NCBI GenBank assembly: GCA_019637155.1
Contig: JAHBWE010000014.1
Span: forward strand, 248,001-312,000
Source: Labilithrix sp.
Lineage (GTDB): Bacteria > Myxococcota_A > Polyangia > Polyangiales > Polyangiaceae
Direction of reading: 5' to 3'
DNA length: 64,000 nt
Shown: positions 33,508-43,298 of the stretch, one piece after another
Numbering within the stretch: the stretch's first letter is position 1
Layout: each line of letters starts with the position of its first letter
Notes under the pieces: model-generated
What the model saw: only the letters and a program-made list of their open reading frames with translations
Database searches by the model: none
What the model was told of the DNA's origin: nothing
Position numbers and translations under genes: made by a program

Positions 33508-35712
33508 ATGGCTGTCATGGCGACGCTCTCTTGTCCCGACCTCGCGGGGGGCGTGCTCCGGGTCGAATCTGCGACTCTCATCGAAGAGATCAGTACGCCG
33601 ACGAGGGCGGTCGTGGTCGTCGCCCCGACGGACGACAGCACGCTCGACCCCGCCGATCCGGAGGCGCTGATCGGCTCCGCGGCGACGCTGTCGATCGTGA
33701 TCGACCAGAGCACGAGCCGCAGCTTCCCGCTCGTCGTCACCGCCGTGGACTATCTCGGTCTCGACCACTCGACGCACGATCTCGTCTCGCTCCAGCTGGA
33801 GCATCCGCTCGCCCTCCTGCGCCTCCAGCGAGATCGGCGCCCGTTCCTCGAGAAATCCGTCGAAGACATCGCGAAGGTCGTCACCCAAACGGTGGACGTC
33901 ACGGCCGACTGGAAGGCGACGCGCGGCAAGACCCCTCGCATCGCGACCGTCCAGTACGACGAGACCGACTACGACTTCTTCTCGCGGCTCCTCGAGGAGG
34001 AGGGCATCTTCTGGTTTTCGCCCGACGACACGTCGGCGCCGAAGCTGGTCGTCGCCGACGCGGCGGACGCCTTCTCCCCGGTCGCGGGGGAGACGGTTCC
34101 CTTCGCGGACGAGGACGTCGGCCGCGGCATCGACGAGCTCCTCGTGGAGCACCACGTCACGAGCGGCGCGGTGGCGCTCCGCGACTACGACTTCGAGAAG
34201 CCCGGGGTCGATCTCCTCTCCCGCACCCGCGTGGACGAGGACGCGGCGGGCGAGCTCTTCGAGTATCCCGGCCGCTTCACGACGCAGAGCGAGGGCGGCG
34301 CGATCGCGAAGATCCGCGCGGAGGAAGTCGCGAGCTCGAAGATGATCCTGCGCGGGTCGTCCGACCGGCCGCATCTCCGCGCCGCGGCGTGGTTCACGCT
34401 CACCACCGCCCGCGACCGCTCGCTCCCGACCGAGAGCGGGAAGTACCTCCTCCGCCGGGTCGAGCACACGTACGACAAGGGCCATTACCGGAACGCGTTC
34501 GTCGCGTCACCGTTCGAGCTGCCCTTTCGACCCGCGCGCACGGCGCCGCGCCCCGTCGCCGCCGGCACGTCCTCCGCGGTCGCGACGGGTCCGAGCGGAC
34601 AGGAGATCCACACCGACAAGCTCGGACGGACGAAGCTGAAGTACGGCTTCGACCGCCTCGGGCCCGACGACGACGCGTCGTCCCAGTGGGTCCGCGTGCT
34701 CCAGCCCGCGCTCGCCGGATCGATGATGCTCGCCCGCGTCGGCTGGGAGCTGGCCGTGCGCCATCTGGACGGCGACCCCGATCGCCCCGTCGTCGTCGCG
34801 CGCATGTACGACGGCCAGCATCTCGCGCCGGAGAAGCTGCCGGACCTCCAGACGAAGACGTCGTTCGACACGTTCACGAGCCCTCGCGCCGAGAAGATCA
34901 ACGCCATCACGATCGACGACAAGGGCGGCGCGATGAAGATGGAGGTCATCGCGGCGAAGGACCTCGACGCGACGATCCTCCACGACGAGAGCGAGACGAT
35001 CGGAGCGAACGACACCGTGACGATCGGCAAGGACTCCACGACCCTCATCGGTGGAAACCAGACCTCCACCGTCGAGAAGGACGACACCGCGAAAGCCTTG
35101 AAGGACGCGGGCGTCGCCGTCGCGGGCAACCGGAAGAAGACGGTCACGAAGGACGAGACGACGACGATCGAGGGCGGGGTCTCCGCGCGCATCGACGGCA
35201 ACGACGAGGAGAGCGTCGGGCAGGACCTCACCGTCGCCGCCGATGCGGAGCTCCTCGAGACCGCGAAGGGCAAATACGATCTGACCGTGCTCGCGTCGGT
35301 GACGGCGTCGGCGAAGAAGGACTACACGATCTACGTCGCGGGCAAGTCGAGCGAGACGGTCGGCGCCGCGAAGACCGTCGCGTCGTCCGACGGGCCGCTG
35401 AGCGAAGCGATCGGCGGTGACGCCACCTTCACCGTCGGCGGCGCCTGGGTGGAGACGGTGGACGGTAACCGCGTCTCGAGCGCCAAGGGGGAGATGGCGC
35501 GCACCGTCGGCGCCGCCGCCACGCTCACCGCGGCGGGCAAGCTGCAGCTCGCCGGAAAAACGGTGAAGGTCACGGTGGCGGGGGCGGGCACGTTCATCGG
35601 CGCCGGCGGCATCGTCAGCCTCACGGCGGCCTCCGTCGGGCTCGTCGGGGTCATCACCTTGAAGGGCTCGGGCGGCGTCGAAATCGTCGGCAACCCGCAG
35701 ATCGCGATGTGA
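33508..35712 (+). CDS. vgrG: VgrG spike protein 1
   Basis: A 734-residue VgrG from ATG 33508 (AGAGGA upstream). The gp27-like region (residues 1-340) contains TVQYDETDYDFFSRLLEEEG and IFWFSPDD; the gp5 OB-fold (about 355-440) has GPSGQEIHTDKLGRTKLKYG and a DPDRPVVVARMYDG strand. The C-terminal ~270 residues are regular needle repeats, such as ETIGANDTVTIGKDSTTLIG, ending in IKGSGGV-like strands with no added effector domain. VgrG trimers form the tip of the T6SS tube. It is the first of three vgrG genes separated by 1 bp and an overlap. Confidence 0.93.
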   Translation: MAVMATLSCPDLAGGVLRVESATLIEEISTPTRAVVVVAPTDDSTLDPADPEALIGSAATLSIVIDQSTSRSFPLVVTAVDYLGLDHSTHDLVSLQLEHPLALLRLQRDRRPFLEKSVEDIAKVVTQTVDVTADWKATRGKTPRIATVQYDETDYDFFSRLLEEEGIFWFSPDDTSAPKLVVADAADAFSPVAGETVPFADEDVGRGIDELLVEHHVTSGAVALRDYDFEKPGVDLLSRTRVDEDAAGELFEYPGRFTTQSEGGAIAKIRAEEVASSKMILRGSSDRPHLRAAAWFTLTTARDRSLPTESGKYLLRRVEHTYDKGHYRNAFVASPFELPFRPARTAPRPVAAGTSSAVATGPSGQEIHTDKLGRTKLKYGFDRLGPDDDASSQWVRVLQPALAGSMMLARVGWELAVRHLDGDPDRPVVVARMYDGQHLAPEKLPDLQTKTSFDTFTSPRAEKINAITIDDKGGAMKMEVIAAKDLDATILHDESETIGANDTVTIGKDSTTLIGGNQTSTVEKDDTAKALKDAGVAVAGNRKKTVTKDETTTIEGGVSARIDGNDEESVGQDLTVAADAELLETAKGKYDLTVLASVTASAKKDYTIYVAGKSSETVGAAKTVASSDGPLSEAIGGDATFTVGGAWVETVDGNRVSSAKGEMARTVGAAATLTAAGKLQLAGKTVKVTVAGAGTFIGAGGIVSLTAASVGLVGVITLKGSGGVEIVGNPQIAM

Positions 35713-35713
35713 C

Positions 35714-37888
35714 ATGTCCTTGCTCGAGCTCACGATCGACGGCGAAGCATTCACGATCACCGCCGCCTCCGGGCGCGAGGAGATCGGCGCCCACTTCCGC
35801 ATCCGCGCCGACGCGATCGGGAACGGAAGCCCGGCCAAGGACTTGCTCGGCAAGCCCTTCGTGCTGACCCTCTCTCCGACGACGAGCGGCGGTGACCTCG
35901 TCGTGAACGGGATCGTCGTCGGTGCGCGCGCGAAGTGGTCCGAGTCCGGGCAGGCGCTCGAGCTCGATCTCGGTCCCGCCCACGAGCTCCTCGCGCACGG
36001 TCAGGACTCGCACGTGTTCCTCGCCAAGACGTCCGACGCCATCGTGAAGGACGTCATCCAGCGGTCCGGCGCCGCGGCGGCGAAGTGGTCGATCGGAACG
36101 CACGGCGCGCGCGAGCACACGGTGCAACATCGTGAGTCCGACTGGGCGTTCATCGACCGCATCGCGCGCGAGGACGGCATCTACTGGTTCTACGATCACG
36201 ACCCGAACGCCGGCACGACGCTCGTGTTCGCCGACGACGCGGCGAAGGCGGAGGCGATGAGCACGTCGTTCCTCCATCGCCTCGCGCACGGCGTCCTCTC
36301 GAACGAGGCGTGGGTCGCCTCGCTCGCGTCGCGCACGACGGCGCTCACCGAGGTCTTCCGCACGCGCGACTACGATCCGAAGAAGCCGAAGCTCGCGATC
36401 GAGGGTGAGGTCGCCGACGCCGGGGCGAAGCGCGCGGTGTACGAGTGGCCGGCTGTCGCGAAGACGGCGAACGAAGCGAAGCAGCGCGCCACGCAGGCGC
36501 TGCAGGCGCTCCGGGCGCGCGCGGTGGTCGTGACCGGACGCTCCGACCGTCTCTCCATCCGCTGCGGAAAGACGATGACGATCGAGTCCTCCGGCTCGCT
36601 TCCGGAGGCGTTCACGAAGCTCCTCTGCATCGCGGTGGAGTGGTCGATCTCCACGCGCACGCCGTGCGAGGTGCGGTTCACCGCGGTCCCCGCCACGACG
36701 CCGTTCCGCCTCCCGCTCGTTCCGCGCGCGCACGAACACCTCGGCGTCGAGACGGCGTGGGTCCGGGGGGCGCCGCAGGAGATCGACGCCGACGCGAGTG
36801 GTGACGTCTTCGTGCAGCCGCCGTGGGATCGGAGCACCAAGAAGGACGATACGGTGACGATCCGCGCGCGGAGCGGGCAGATGCAGCTCGGTCGTTCGAT
36901 GACGATCCCGCGCATCGGCTGGGGGATGCTCGTGGGGCATCTCGACGGCGACGCCGATCGCCCCTGGGCGATGGCGCGCCTCGTCGACGGCACCCATCCG
37001 ACTCCATACAAGCTGCCGGACAACATGACGCAGACGGCGTGGCAGACGCTCACGAGCCCGAGCGACGGCACGCTCTCGGAGATGGTGTTCGAGGACAAGA
37101 ACGCGTCCGAGAAGGTGTCGTTCCACGCCGCGCGCGACATGAACGTCGAGATCGGCAACGACGAGGCGCGGACGGTCGGCAACAATCACACCCTCGAGGT
37201 GACGAAGGACCGGACCGAGACGACCGGTGCAGACGAGAAGCTCACCGTGAAGGTCGATCAATCGACGACGGTGAAGGGCGCCGAGACGACGACGATCGAG
37301 GGGAGCCGATCCATCACCGTGAAGGGCAACGAGGAGGCCTCCGTCAGCGGGAAGCGCGCGGAGACCGTCACCGCGGACCGCACCGTCGACGTCGGCAAGA
37401 ACCGCAAGCTCACCGTGAGCGGCACGATGGCGGCGACGGCGAAGAAGGGCTTCACGCGCGAGGTGCTCAAGAAGCTGACCGCCAACGCAACCGCGGGGTG
37501 GACGACGAAGGCCGACGGCGGTCTCGTCACGACGACCAAGGGCGATTCGACCGAGACCGTCGCCGGTGCGCGTACGTCGAACGGGAAGACCGGCGTCGGC
37601 CTGACGGTGAAGGGCGCGCTCAAGGACACGATCGCGGCCGCCCATGCGGTGACGACCAAGGGGAGCGCGTCGGAGTCGTCGACCGGGAAGGCGACGCTCA
37701 CCGTGGGCGCCGCGCTCACCGCGACGGCGCCGGAGATCGAGATCGTCGGCAAGTCCGAGATCACGATTCAGTGCGGCGCGAGCACGATCACGATCAAGTC
37801 GAGCGAGGTCACGGTGAAGGCCGCCATGCTCACCGTCGCCGGCCCCATGCTCGTCCTCGACGGCGCCCAAGTGAAACACAACCCCTGA
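35714..37888 (+). CDS. vgrG: VgrG spike protein 2 (variant OB fold)
   Basis: A 724-residue VgrG starting one base after the stop of VgrG 1. The gp27-like region contains HRESDWAFIDRIAREDGIYW; the OB region is recognisable by MTIPRIGWGMLVGHLDGDAD and RPWAMARLVDG, but its first strand reads EIDADASGDVFVQPPWDRST instead of the usual E-I-x-TD-x-x-GRVKVQF, so the surface differs from VgrG 1 and 3. The needle (about residues 470-724) is made of TVKGNEEASVSGKRAETV-like repeats and ends QVKHNP. No extra catalytic domain. Sequence identity to the neighbours is low, so this is an old paralogue, not a recent copy. Confidence 0.92.
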   Translation: MSLLELTIDGEAFTITAASGREEIGAHFRIRADAIGNGSPAKDLLGKPFVLTLSPTTSGGDLVVNGIVVGARAKWSESGQALELDLGPAHELLAHGQDSHVFLAKTSDAIVKDVIQRSGAAAAKWSIGTHGAREHTVQHRESDWAFIDRIAREDGIYWFYDHDPNAGTTLVFADDAAKAEAMSTSFLHRLAHGVLSNEAWVASLASRTTALTEVFRTRDYDPKKPKLAIEGEVADAGAKRAVYEWPAVAKTANEAKQRATQALQALRARAVVVTGRSDRLSIRCGKTMTIESSGSLPEAFTKLLCIAVEWSISTRTPCEVRFTAVPATTPFRLPLVPRAHEHLGVETAWVRGAPQEIDADASGDVFVQPPWDRSTKKDDTVTIRARSGQMQLGRSMTIPRIGWGMLVGHLDGDADRPWAMARLVDGTHPTPYKLPDNMTQTAWQTLTSPSDGTLSEMVFEDKNASEKVSFHAARDMNVEIGNDEARTVGNNHTLEVTKDRTETTGADEKLTVKVDQSTTVKGAETTTIEGSRSITVKGNEEASVSGKRAETVTADRTVDVGKNRKLTVSGTMAATAKKGFTREVLKKLTANATAGWTTKADGGLVTTTKGDSTETVAGARTSNGKTGVGLTVKGALKDTIAAAHAVTTKGSASESSTGKATLTVGAALTATAPEIEIVGKSEITIQCGASTITIKSSEVTVKAAMLTVAGPMLVLDGAQVKHNP

Positions 37889-40122
37889 TGACCACCGAGA
37901 CAATCACCGACATCGTCGCCACGATCCAGATCGACGGCATCGAGCCGGCGGGAATGCTTCCGTCGCTCGTGCGCGTGAAGGACGCGATCAGCACGCCGCG
38001 CCGCATCGAGGTCTCGATCTCGCGCCGGCGGTACGGGCTCCAGGCGCAGGACCTCCTGCGGAAGGGCGTGCAGATCGACGTGACGGCCAACGGAGCCGCC
38101 GCCCGTCGTTTCGAAGGCGTCGTCCTCGGTGTGACGGAGGCCTGGGGCAAGCAGGGCAACGTCCTCCTGCTCACGGTCGGATCGCCGCTCGAGCTCCTCG
38201 CATACTCGAGCGACTGCCGGATCTTCCAGGAGAAGACCGTCCCCGAGATCGTCGAGCAGGTGCTCCTCGACGCGGGCTTTCCCGCCGCCCGCATCGTGAA
38301 GCGCCTCAGCGGCACGTACTCGAAGCTTGCGTCATGCACGCAGTACAACGAGACGATGCTCGCGTTCGTGTCGCGGCTGCTCGAGGCCGAGGGCATCTCG
38401 TACTGGGTCGAGGACGGTCGAGGTGGGCTCGACCTCGTCCTCGGCGATTCGCCCGACGCGCATCGCGCCGCGGCCACGGCGACCTTGCCGTTCGCGGAGG
38501 ATGGCGGCGACGTGCTCGGCCCCTGGCGCATCCGCTCGATCGCCGAGCGGGAGGCGTTGCGGCCCCAGAAGGTGACCCTCCGCGACCTGGACTGGCAGAA
38601 GCCCGCGCTCGACCTCGAGTCCTCGAGCGAGAAGAGCAGCCCCGGCGCGCGCGAGCACTACGAGTATCCCGCCGGCTACGTCACGCCGGCGGAAGGAAAG
38701 GCGCGCGCGAAGGCACGCATCGAAGCGTTCGCGTCCGCGTCGAGCGGTGTGGAGAGCGAAGGCGTCGCCCCCGCGCTCGCCGCGGGCGGGACGTTCACGC
38801 TCGAGAACGCGCCGGCAGACGCCCTCTCGATCGAATGGCTCGTCACCGCGGTGACGCACACCTACGACGGCGAGCTGTCCCCCGGCCATCGCTGGAACAC
38901 GGAGGCCCTCGCGATCCCGAAGAGCGTGCCGTTCCGGCCGTTGCTGAAGACCCCGCGCCCGCGCATCCGCGGGCCGCAGACGGCGTTCGTGACCGGCCCG
39001 GCCGGCCAGGAGATCCACACCGACGCGCACGCGCGCGTGAAGCTGAAATACCACTGGGACCGCCACTCCGCGTTCGACGACAAGAGCTCGGCGTGGGTGC
39101 GCGTCGCGCAGCTCGCGATGTCCGGGTCGATGGCGATCCCGCGCATCGGCTGGGAGGTCCTCGTCGAGTTCGAGCACGGCGATCCGGACCGGCCGATCGT
39201 GACGGGACGCGTCTACAACGCGATGTACCTGCCGCCGTACGCGTTGCCGGCAAAGAAGACGGTGTCGACGCTCCTCTCGTACAGCTCGCCCGGGGGCGCG
39301 GGCCACAACGAGATCCGCATCGACGACCTCGCCGGCAGCGAGCACATCCACATGCACGCGCAGAAGGACATGGAGCTCACGGTCGCGAACGACCGCACCT
39401 CCAAGGTGACGACGAGCCGGATGTCGACGGTCAAGGTCGACGAGACGATCACGGTGAAGGGCAACCGCTCGCGCGAAGTGCAGGGCCTCTGGGACGTCAC
39501 CGTCGCCGGCAACCAGACGCTCGCCGTCGAGGGCGCGCGCACCAAGACGGTGAAGAAGGACGAGAAGGTCACCGTCGTCGGCGACCGCAAGCTGAGCGTC
39601 ACCGGCGCGCACGACGTGACGAGCAAGGCGAACCTCACCCTTGCGACCGCCGGCGACGTCGCGGCGAACGTGACGGGCAGCCTGACGGAGAGCGCGGACG
39701 AGGGCGCGAGCCTCGTCGTCGGCGACGACATGAGCCTGACGTGCGGCGGCCCGAAGGCCGAGACCGCGAAGATGGGGAAGACCTCGACGATCGAGGGCAA
39801 ACAGAGCCTCACCGTCGGCGGAGCGCTCATCGACGTCTCGGGCAAGGACCTCTCGCTCACGGTCGGCGGCAAGCGCACCTCCACGATCGGCGCAGCGTGG
39901 AACGTCACGTCCGCGGCCGACATCGCGATCGCCAGCGCCGACGCGCTGGAGCTCACGATCGGCGGCGCGCTCACGATGACGGGCGCGACGGGGATCGCCT
40001 TCAAGGTCGGCGGCTCGAAGGTCTTCGTCGGTGCCGGTGGCGTGACGATCGAGTCGAGCAAGGTGAAGGTCACGTCGGACGGTCCGGCCTCGCTGCTCGC
40101 GGCGGTCGTCGGCAGCAAGTAG
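37888..40122 (+). CDS. vgrG: VgrG spike protein 3
   Basis: A 744-residue VgrG. ATG 37888 overlaps the stop of VgrG 2 (TGATG). The gp27 part includes QYNETMLAFVSRLLEAEGIS; the OB fold has TGPAGQEIHTDAHARVKLKY, HWDRHSAFDD and DPDRPIVTGRVYN, the most canonical of the three. The needle has repeats such as VDETITVKGNRSREVQGLWD and ends in a strand-rich segment without an effector extension. N-terminal residues (ATIQIDGIEPAGMLPSLVRV) differ from VgrG 1 and 2, suggesting different baseplate or adaptor contacts. Coupled translation of the three genes would allow mixed trimers. Confidence 0.93.
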   Translation: MTTETITDIVATIQIDGIEPAGMLPSLVRVKDAISTPRRIEVSISRRRYGLQAQDLLRKGVQIDVTANGAAARRFEGVVLGVTEAWGKQGNVLLLTVGSPLELLAYSSDCRIFQEKTVPEIVEQVLLDAGFPAARIVKRLSGTYSKLASCTQYNETMLAFVSRLLEAEGISYWVEDGRGGLDLVLGDSPDAHRAAATATLPFAEDGGDVLGPWRIRSIAEREALRPQKVTLRDLDWQKPALDLESSSEKSSPGAREHYEYPAGYVTPAEGKARAKARIEAFASASSGVESEGVAPALAAGGTFTLENAPADALSIEWLVTAVTHTYDGELSPGHRWNTEALAIPKSVPFRPLLKTPRPRIRGPQTAFVTGPAGQEIHTDAHARVKLKYHWDRHSAFDDKSSAWVRVAQLAMSGSMAIPRIGWEVLVEFEHGDPDRPIVTGRVYNAMYLPPYALPAKKTVSTLLSYSSPGGAGHNEIRIDDLAGSEHIHMHAQKDMELTVANDRTSKVTTSRMSTVKVDETITVKGNRSREVQGLWDVTVAGNQTLAVEGARTKTVKKDEKVTVVGDRKLSVTGAHDVTSKANLTLATAGDVAANVTGSLTESADEGASLVVGDDMSLTCGGPKAETAKMGKTSTIEGKQSLTVGGALIDVSGKDLSLTVGGKRTSTIGAAWNVTSAADIAIASADALELTIGGALTMTGATGIAFKVGGSKVFVGAGGVTIESSKVKVTSDGPASLLAAVVGSK

Positions 40123-40157
40123 GCGACGCCCCGCCGACCGGCGCGAAGTGACGCGGC

Positions 40158-40601
40158 TCAGGCTCGAGACTTCGCGGGTTTCACGCCGAGCTTCTTCGAC
40201 TCCGTCGCCGTCTGCTGGATGAGCTTCTCGAGCACCGCGGCGTCGACGTCGGCGAGGCGCTTCACGTAGAGGCAACCCTTGCCGGTCGTGTGCTTGCCGA
40301 GCGACGCGAGCAGCTTCGCGACCTTCGGGCTCTCGAGCCCCGCCATCACGTAGAAGGTGAGCGCCGCCGAACGCGGCGAGAACCCGATGCGCGGCGCGTC
40401 GCCCTCGCGGCCGGACTCGTAGACGTAGTGGTAGGAGCCGAACCCGACGATGCTCGTGCCCCACATCTTCGGCTTCTCGCCGCTCGCCTTCTCCATCATC
40501 TTCGAGACGGCGACGGCGTCCTTCCGCTTCTGCGGATCCTCGATCCCGTCGAGGAACGCCTTCACGCTGAGCTCGTTCTGCTTCGTCTTCGCCTCGGCCA
40601 T
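40158..40601 (-). CDS. DUF1801 (YdhG-like) protein
   Basis: A 147-residue protein from ATG 40601. The pattern VKAFLDGIEDPQKRKDAVAV near the start, MWGTSIVGFGSYHYVYESGR in the middle and FYVMAGLESPKVAKLLASLG, HTTGKGCLYVKRLADVD near the end match the DUF1801 family, whose members resemble small iron-binding frataxin-like or YdhG proteins. The biochemical role is not settled. It lies between the vgrG genes and the glutaminase gene with no obvious functional link. Confidence 0.75.
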   Translation of the reverse strand: MAEAKTKQNELSVKAFLDGIEDPQKRKDAVAVSKMMEKASGEKPKMWGTSIVGFGSYHYVYESGREGDAPRIGFSPRSAALTFYVMAGLESPKVAKLLASLGKHTTGKGCLYVKRLADVDAAVLEKLIQQTATESKKLGVKPAKSRA

Positions 40602-40672
40602 CGTGCCCGCCACTCTACTCGAAAGTCAGCGGAAGGCGGCATGTGTCCAGGCCTTCGCGCCGTCGTCGCCGG

Positions 40673-41674
40673 TCACACGCACGCGGACGGACGGCGTGGG
40701 TCGCGCTTCGTTTCCAGCGAGTTCACCAGGTCGTCGTAGTTGTGGAAGTTGAAGCGGCGCACGAGCTCGTTGCAGAAGGCGAGGCCGCGGACGCTGTTGC
40801 CGAGGTCGTCGAGCCGCGGCGACCAGATGCAGAGGCCGAGGACGTTGGGGACGACGACCATCATCGCGCCGGAGACGCCGCTCTTCGCCGGCAAGCCGAC
40901 GGTGAACGCGAACTCGCCGGAGAAGTCGTACATCCCGCACGAGTACATGAGCGAGAGGCAGGCGCGGACGGTGTCGAAGTGGAAGATGCGCTCGTTCGTG
41001 ATCGGGCAGACGCCGCCGTTCGCGAGCACGGCCGCGATGACGGCGGAGCGCTCGCACGTCGTCTCGATCGAGCAGCACTGGAAGTAGAACTCGAGCGTGT
41101 CGATGAGGTCGGTGTTCTCGGGGAACACGCGCTTCTCTTTCATGAAGTAGCCGAGCGCGTAGTTGCGATCGCCCTTCTCCTTCTCGGAGAGGTACACCGC
41201 GTTCGAGAAGCCGGGCTTCGCGCCGCCGGCGAGCCGGCGCCACTGCTCGATGACGTGGTCGAAGCGATCCGCGACGGTGGCGCCGCGCTTGATCAGCGAA
41301 CACGTCGCGATCGCACCGGCGTTGATCATCGGGTTGTGGGGGCGGTTCTCCTTGTTGAGCGTGAGCTCGTTGAAGCCGCGGCCGCTCGGCTCGCGGCCGA
41401 TCACCTCGTGCACGGCCTCGATGCCGATCTCCTCCGCCGCGATGCAGTAGTTGATCGGCTTCATCGTCGATTGCGCGGTGAAGTCCACCGCTGCATCGCC
41501 GGCCGACCAGCGCATGCCGTCGATGCTGCAGATCGCGACGCCGTAGGCCTTCGGATCGACCCGCGCGAGCTGCGGGATGTACGTCGCTACCGCGCCGTCC
41601 TCGAGCGCGCGGCCCTGCTCGAAGATCTCAGCGAGCTCACGCCCGAACCCAGCGAAGTCTGCGATGACGGCCAC
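40673..41674 (-). CDS. glsA: Glutaminase (GlsA family)
   Basis: A 333-residue serine-dependent beta-lactamase-like glutaminase that converts glutamine to glutamate and ammonia. Catalytic S-x-x-K is Ser69-Thr-Met-Lys72 in FTAQSTMKP. Further conserved parts are NKENRPHNPMINAGAI (substrate Asn), the CSIETTCERSAVIAAVLANG segment, CGMYDFSGEFAFTVGLPAKS containing the catalytic Tyr, and SGVSGAMMVVVPN. QSTMKP followed by IN-Y resembles the animal-type QSCSKP more than the E. coli QSISKV. No ankyrin or STAS extension. It is divergent from the PAP2 gene, with 27 bp between starts. Confidence 0.93.
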   Translation of the reverse strand: MAVIADFAGFGRELAEIFEQGRALEDGAVATYIPQLARVDPKAYGVAICSIDGMRWSAGDAAVDFTAQSTMKPINYCIAAEEIGIEAVHEVIGREPSGRGFNELTLNKENRPHNPMINAGAIATCSLIKRGATVADRFDHVIEQWRRLAGGAKPGFSNAVYLSEKEKGDRNYALGYFMKEKRVFPENTDLIDTLEFYFQCCSIETTCERSAVIAAVLANGGVCPITNERIFHFDTVRACLSLMYSCGMYDFSGEFAFTVGLPAKSGVSGAMMVVVPNVLGLCIWSPRLDDLGNSVRGLAFCNELVRRFNFHNYDDLVNSLETKRDPRRPSACV

Positions 41675-41701
41675 GCGGCCACTCTACTACGTTGAGGGGC
41701 G

Positions 41702-42423
41702 ATGATCGCTCTCCGTGCCGTCGTCGCCGCGGGCGTGCTCCTCGTCGCTCGCGACGCGCGCGCCGACGACGCGAGCCCGTATCGGCTCAAGTGGCAATAC
41801 GACGCGCCGCTCCTCGCGCTCGGCCTCGCCGGCTCGATGACGTCGTTCATCGGTCACCGAAGCCCGCGTGTCATCCCGGCTGCGAGCCGCCGGCGGGAAT
41901 GCTCGCGATCGACGAAGGCGTCATCGGCAACTACTCGCGGCCTGCGCACGGGCTCGCGAGCGTGATCGTCCTCGGGCTCGTCGCGGCGCCGATCCTCTTC
42001 GACGCCGCGGACACGCGCTTCCGCGGCTGGTTCGAGGACACGGTCGTGCTCCTCGAGTCGGTCGTCGTCACGCAGGCGATCACGCAGCTCACGAAGTCCG
42101 CCGTCGGCCGCACCGCGCCTTTCGTCTACAACCCGAGCGCGCTGCAAGACGACCTCGACAGCCCGGACGCGTACCGCAGCTTCATCTCGGGCCACAGCTC
42201 CACGTCGTTCGCGGCGGCGACGTCGTACGCGGTCACGTTCTGGAAGCGTCATCCCCGGAGCCCGTGGCGCTTCGTCGTCCTCGGCGTCGGGCACGCGCTC
42301 GCGACGAGCGTCGCGCTCCTGAAGATCGAGGCGGGATACCACTACCCGACGGACGTCGCCGCGGGCGCGCTGGTCGGGAGCGCGGTCGGTCTCGCGCTCC
42401 CGATGCTGCACTCGGAGTGGTGA
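41702..42423 (+). pseudogene. PAP2-family phosphatase gene with a frameshift near residue 50
   Basis: The signal peptide and first helix are in one frame from ATG 41702 (MIALRAVVAAGVLLVARDAR, cleaved after ARA). After about 41860 the homologous sequence continues in the next frame as KPACHPGCEPPAGMLAIDEG. The rest encodes a PAP2 phosphatase: LTKSAVGRTAPFVYN (motif 1 region), FISGHSSTSFAAA (SGH motif 2) and EAGYHYPTDVAAGALVG (motif 3 His). A start at ATG 41899 would give only the C-terminal 174 residues without a signal. Either an indel mutation or a sequence error between 41845 and 41865 explains this. PAP2 enzymes remove phosphate from membrane lipids such as undecaprenyl pyrophosphate. Confidence 0.7.
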
Positions 42424-42452
42424 GCTCGGAGTGGTGAGCTCGCGCTGCCGGT

Positions 42453-43298
42453 CTACTTCTCCGCGACGACGCCGAGCGCGTTGACGTTGAACGTGAACGA
42501 CTTCGTGTCGTTCCCGAGCGTGACCGCGATCGTGTCGCCGTCGACGCGCGCGAACGAGAGCACGAGCGAGCGTCCCTTCGGCGACGCGAGGCGATAGGTC
42601 CCCGCCTGCGGGACGGGATCGACCCAGCGCACCTGGATGCCCTGCACCGCGAGGTCCCACCTGCCCTTCGTGCCCGTCCACGAGCGGCTGCCGTCGATCT
42701 GGATCCCCTCCGTCACGCCGTTGGGGAGCGCCGTCTGCGTGATGTCGCCGGTGCCGGTCCCGCTGCGTCCGTCCGCGATGCGCGTCCACGTGCCCTCGTA
42801 TTCGACGCGGCGCGATTTGGAGTCGAAATCCCACGTGACGTGGGCGGTGCCGGTGACCTTCACCTTGCCGTTCGAGATCTCCTTCCACTCGTGGTCGACG
42901 ACGATCTCGTCCTCGTTCTTCTCGACCTTCACGACGTGCGTGCCGCTGAACTTCTGCCCGCGATAGATGCAGTTTCCAGGCTTCGCGCCATAGGTGACGG
43001 ACAGCGTCGCGTCCACGAGCGTGATCTCGGCGCACGGCAGCTGCGTCTGGATGAACGTCTTCAGCTCGCCGGCGGCGTCCTTCACCGCCTTGCCGATCGT
43101 GAAGTTCGTCGAGATCTCGACCGTGTTCTGCTGGAGCGACGCGGCCTCGGACTCGGCCTGCGACTCCTCGAGCGCCTCGCGGGCCTCGCCCAGCGTCATC
43201 GGCTCCGAGGACTCCTCGGAGTCCTTGGGGCACCCGGTCAGGAACGCGCTCAGGGTGAGGGTGGCGGCCAGGGTCCCGATCGTCGTCGCTCGCATCAT
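42453..43298 (-). CDS. Lipoprotein of unknown function
   Basis: A 281-residue precursor; ATG 43298 is chosen because GGAGGAG stands 8-9 bases upstream (an adjacent ATG at 43295 is possible). Lipobox LTGC follows a short signal (TIGTLAATLTLSAFLTGC). A coiled, Glu/Ser-rich segment (LGEAREALEESQAESEAASL) precedes a beta-sandwich-like body with strands such as GTHVVKVEKNEDEIVVDHEW and SRRVEYEGTWTRIADGRSG. No family recognised, though the body resembles domains that carry a bound ligand in the envelope. It ends convergent to the PAP2 gene. Confidence 0.65.
   Translation of the reverse strand: MMRATTIGTLAATLTLSAFLTGCPKDSEESSEPMTLGEAREALEESQAESEAASLQQNTVEISTNFTIGKAVKDAAGELKTFIQTQLPCAEITLVDATLSVTYGAKPGNCIYRGQKFSGTHVVKVEKNEDEIVVDHEWKEISNGKVKVTGTAHVTWDFDSKSRRVEYEGTWTRIADGRSGTGTGDITQTALPNGVTEGIQIDGSRSWTGTKGRWDLAVQGIQVRWVDPVPQAGTYRLASPKGRSLVLSFARVDGDTIAVTLGNDTKSFTFNVNALGVVAEK

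Noticed and set aside
36823..37887. Upstream extension of the third vgrG frame inside vgrG 2
   Set aside because: The real VgrG begins at ATG 37888 with MTTETITDIVATIQIDG; the upstream part is Asp/Arg/Gly shadow of vgrG 2.
40158..40601. DUF1801 protein as a T6SS effector following vgrG 3
   Set aside because: It is on the opposite strand, convergent with vgrG 3, and belongs to a housekeeping-type family.
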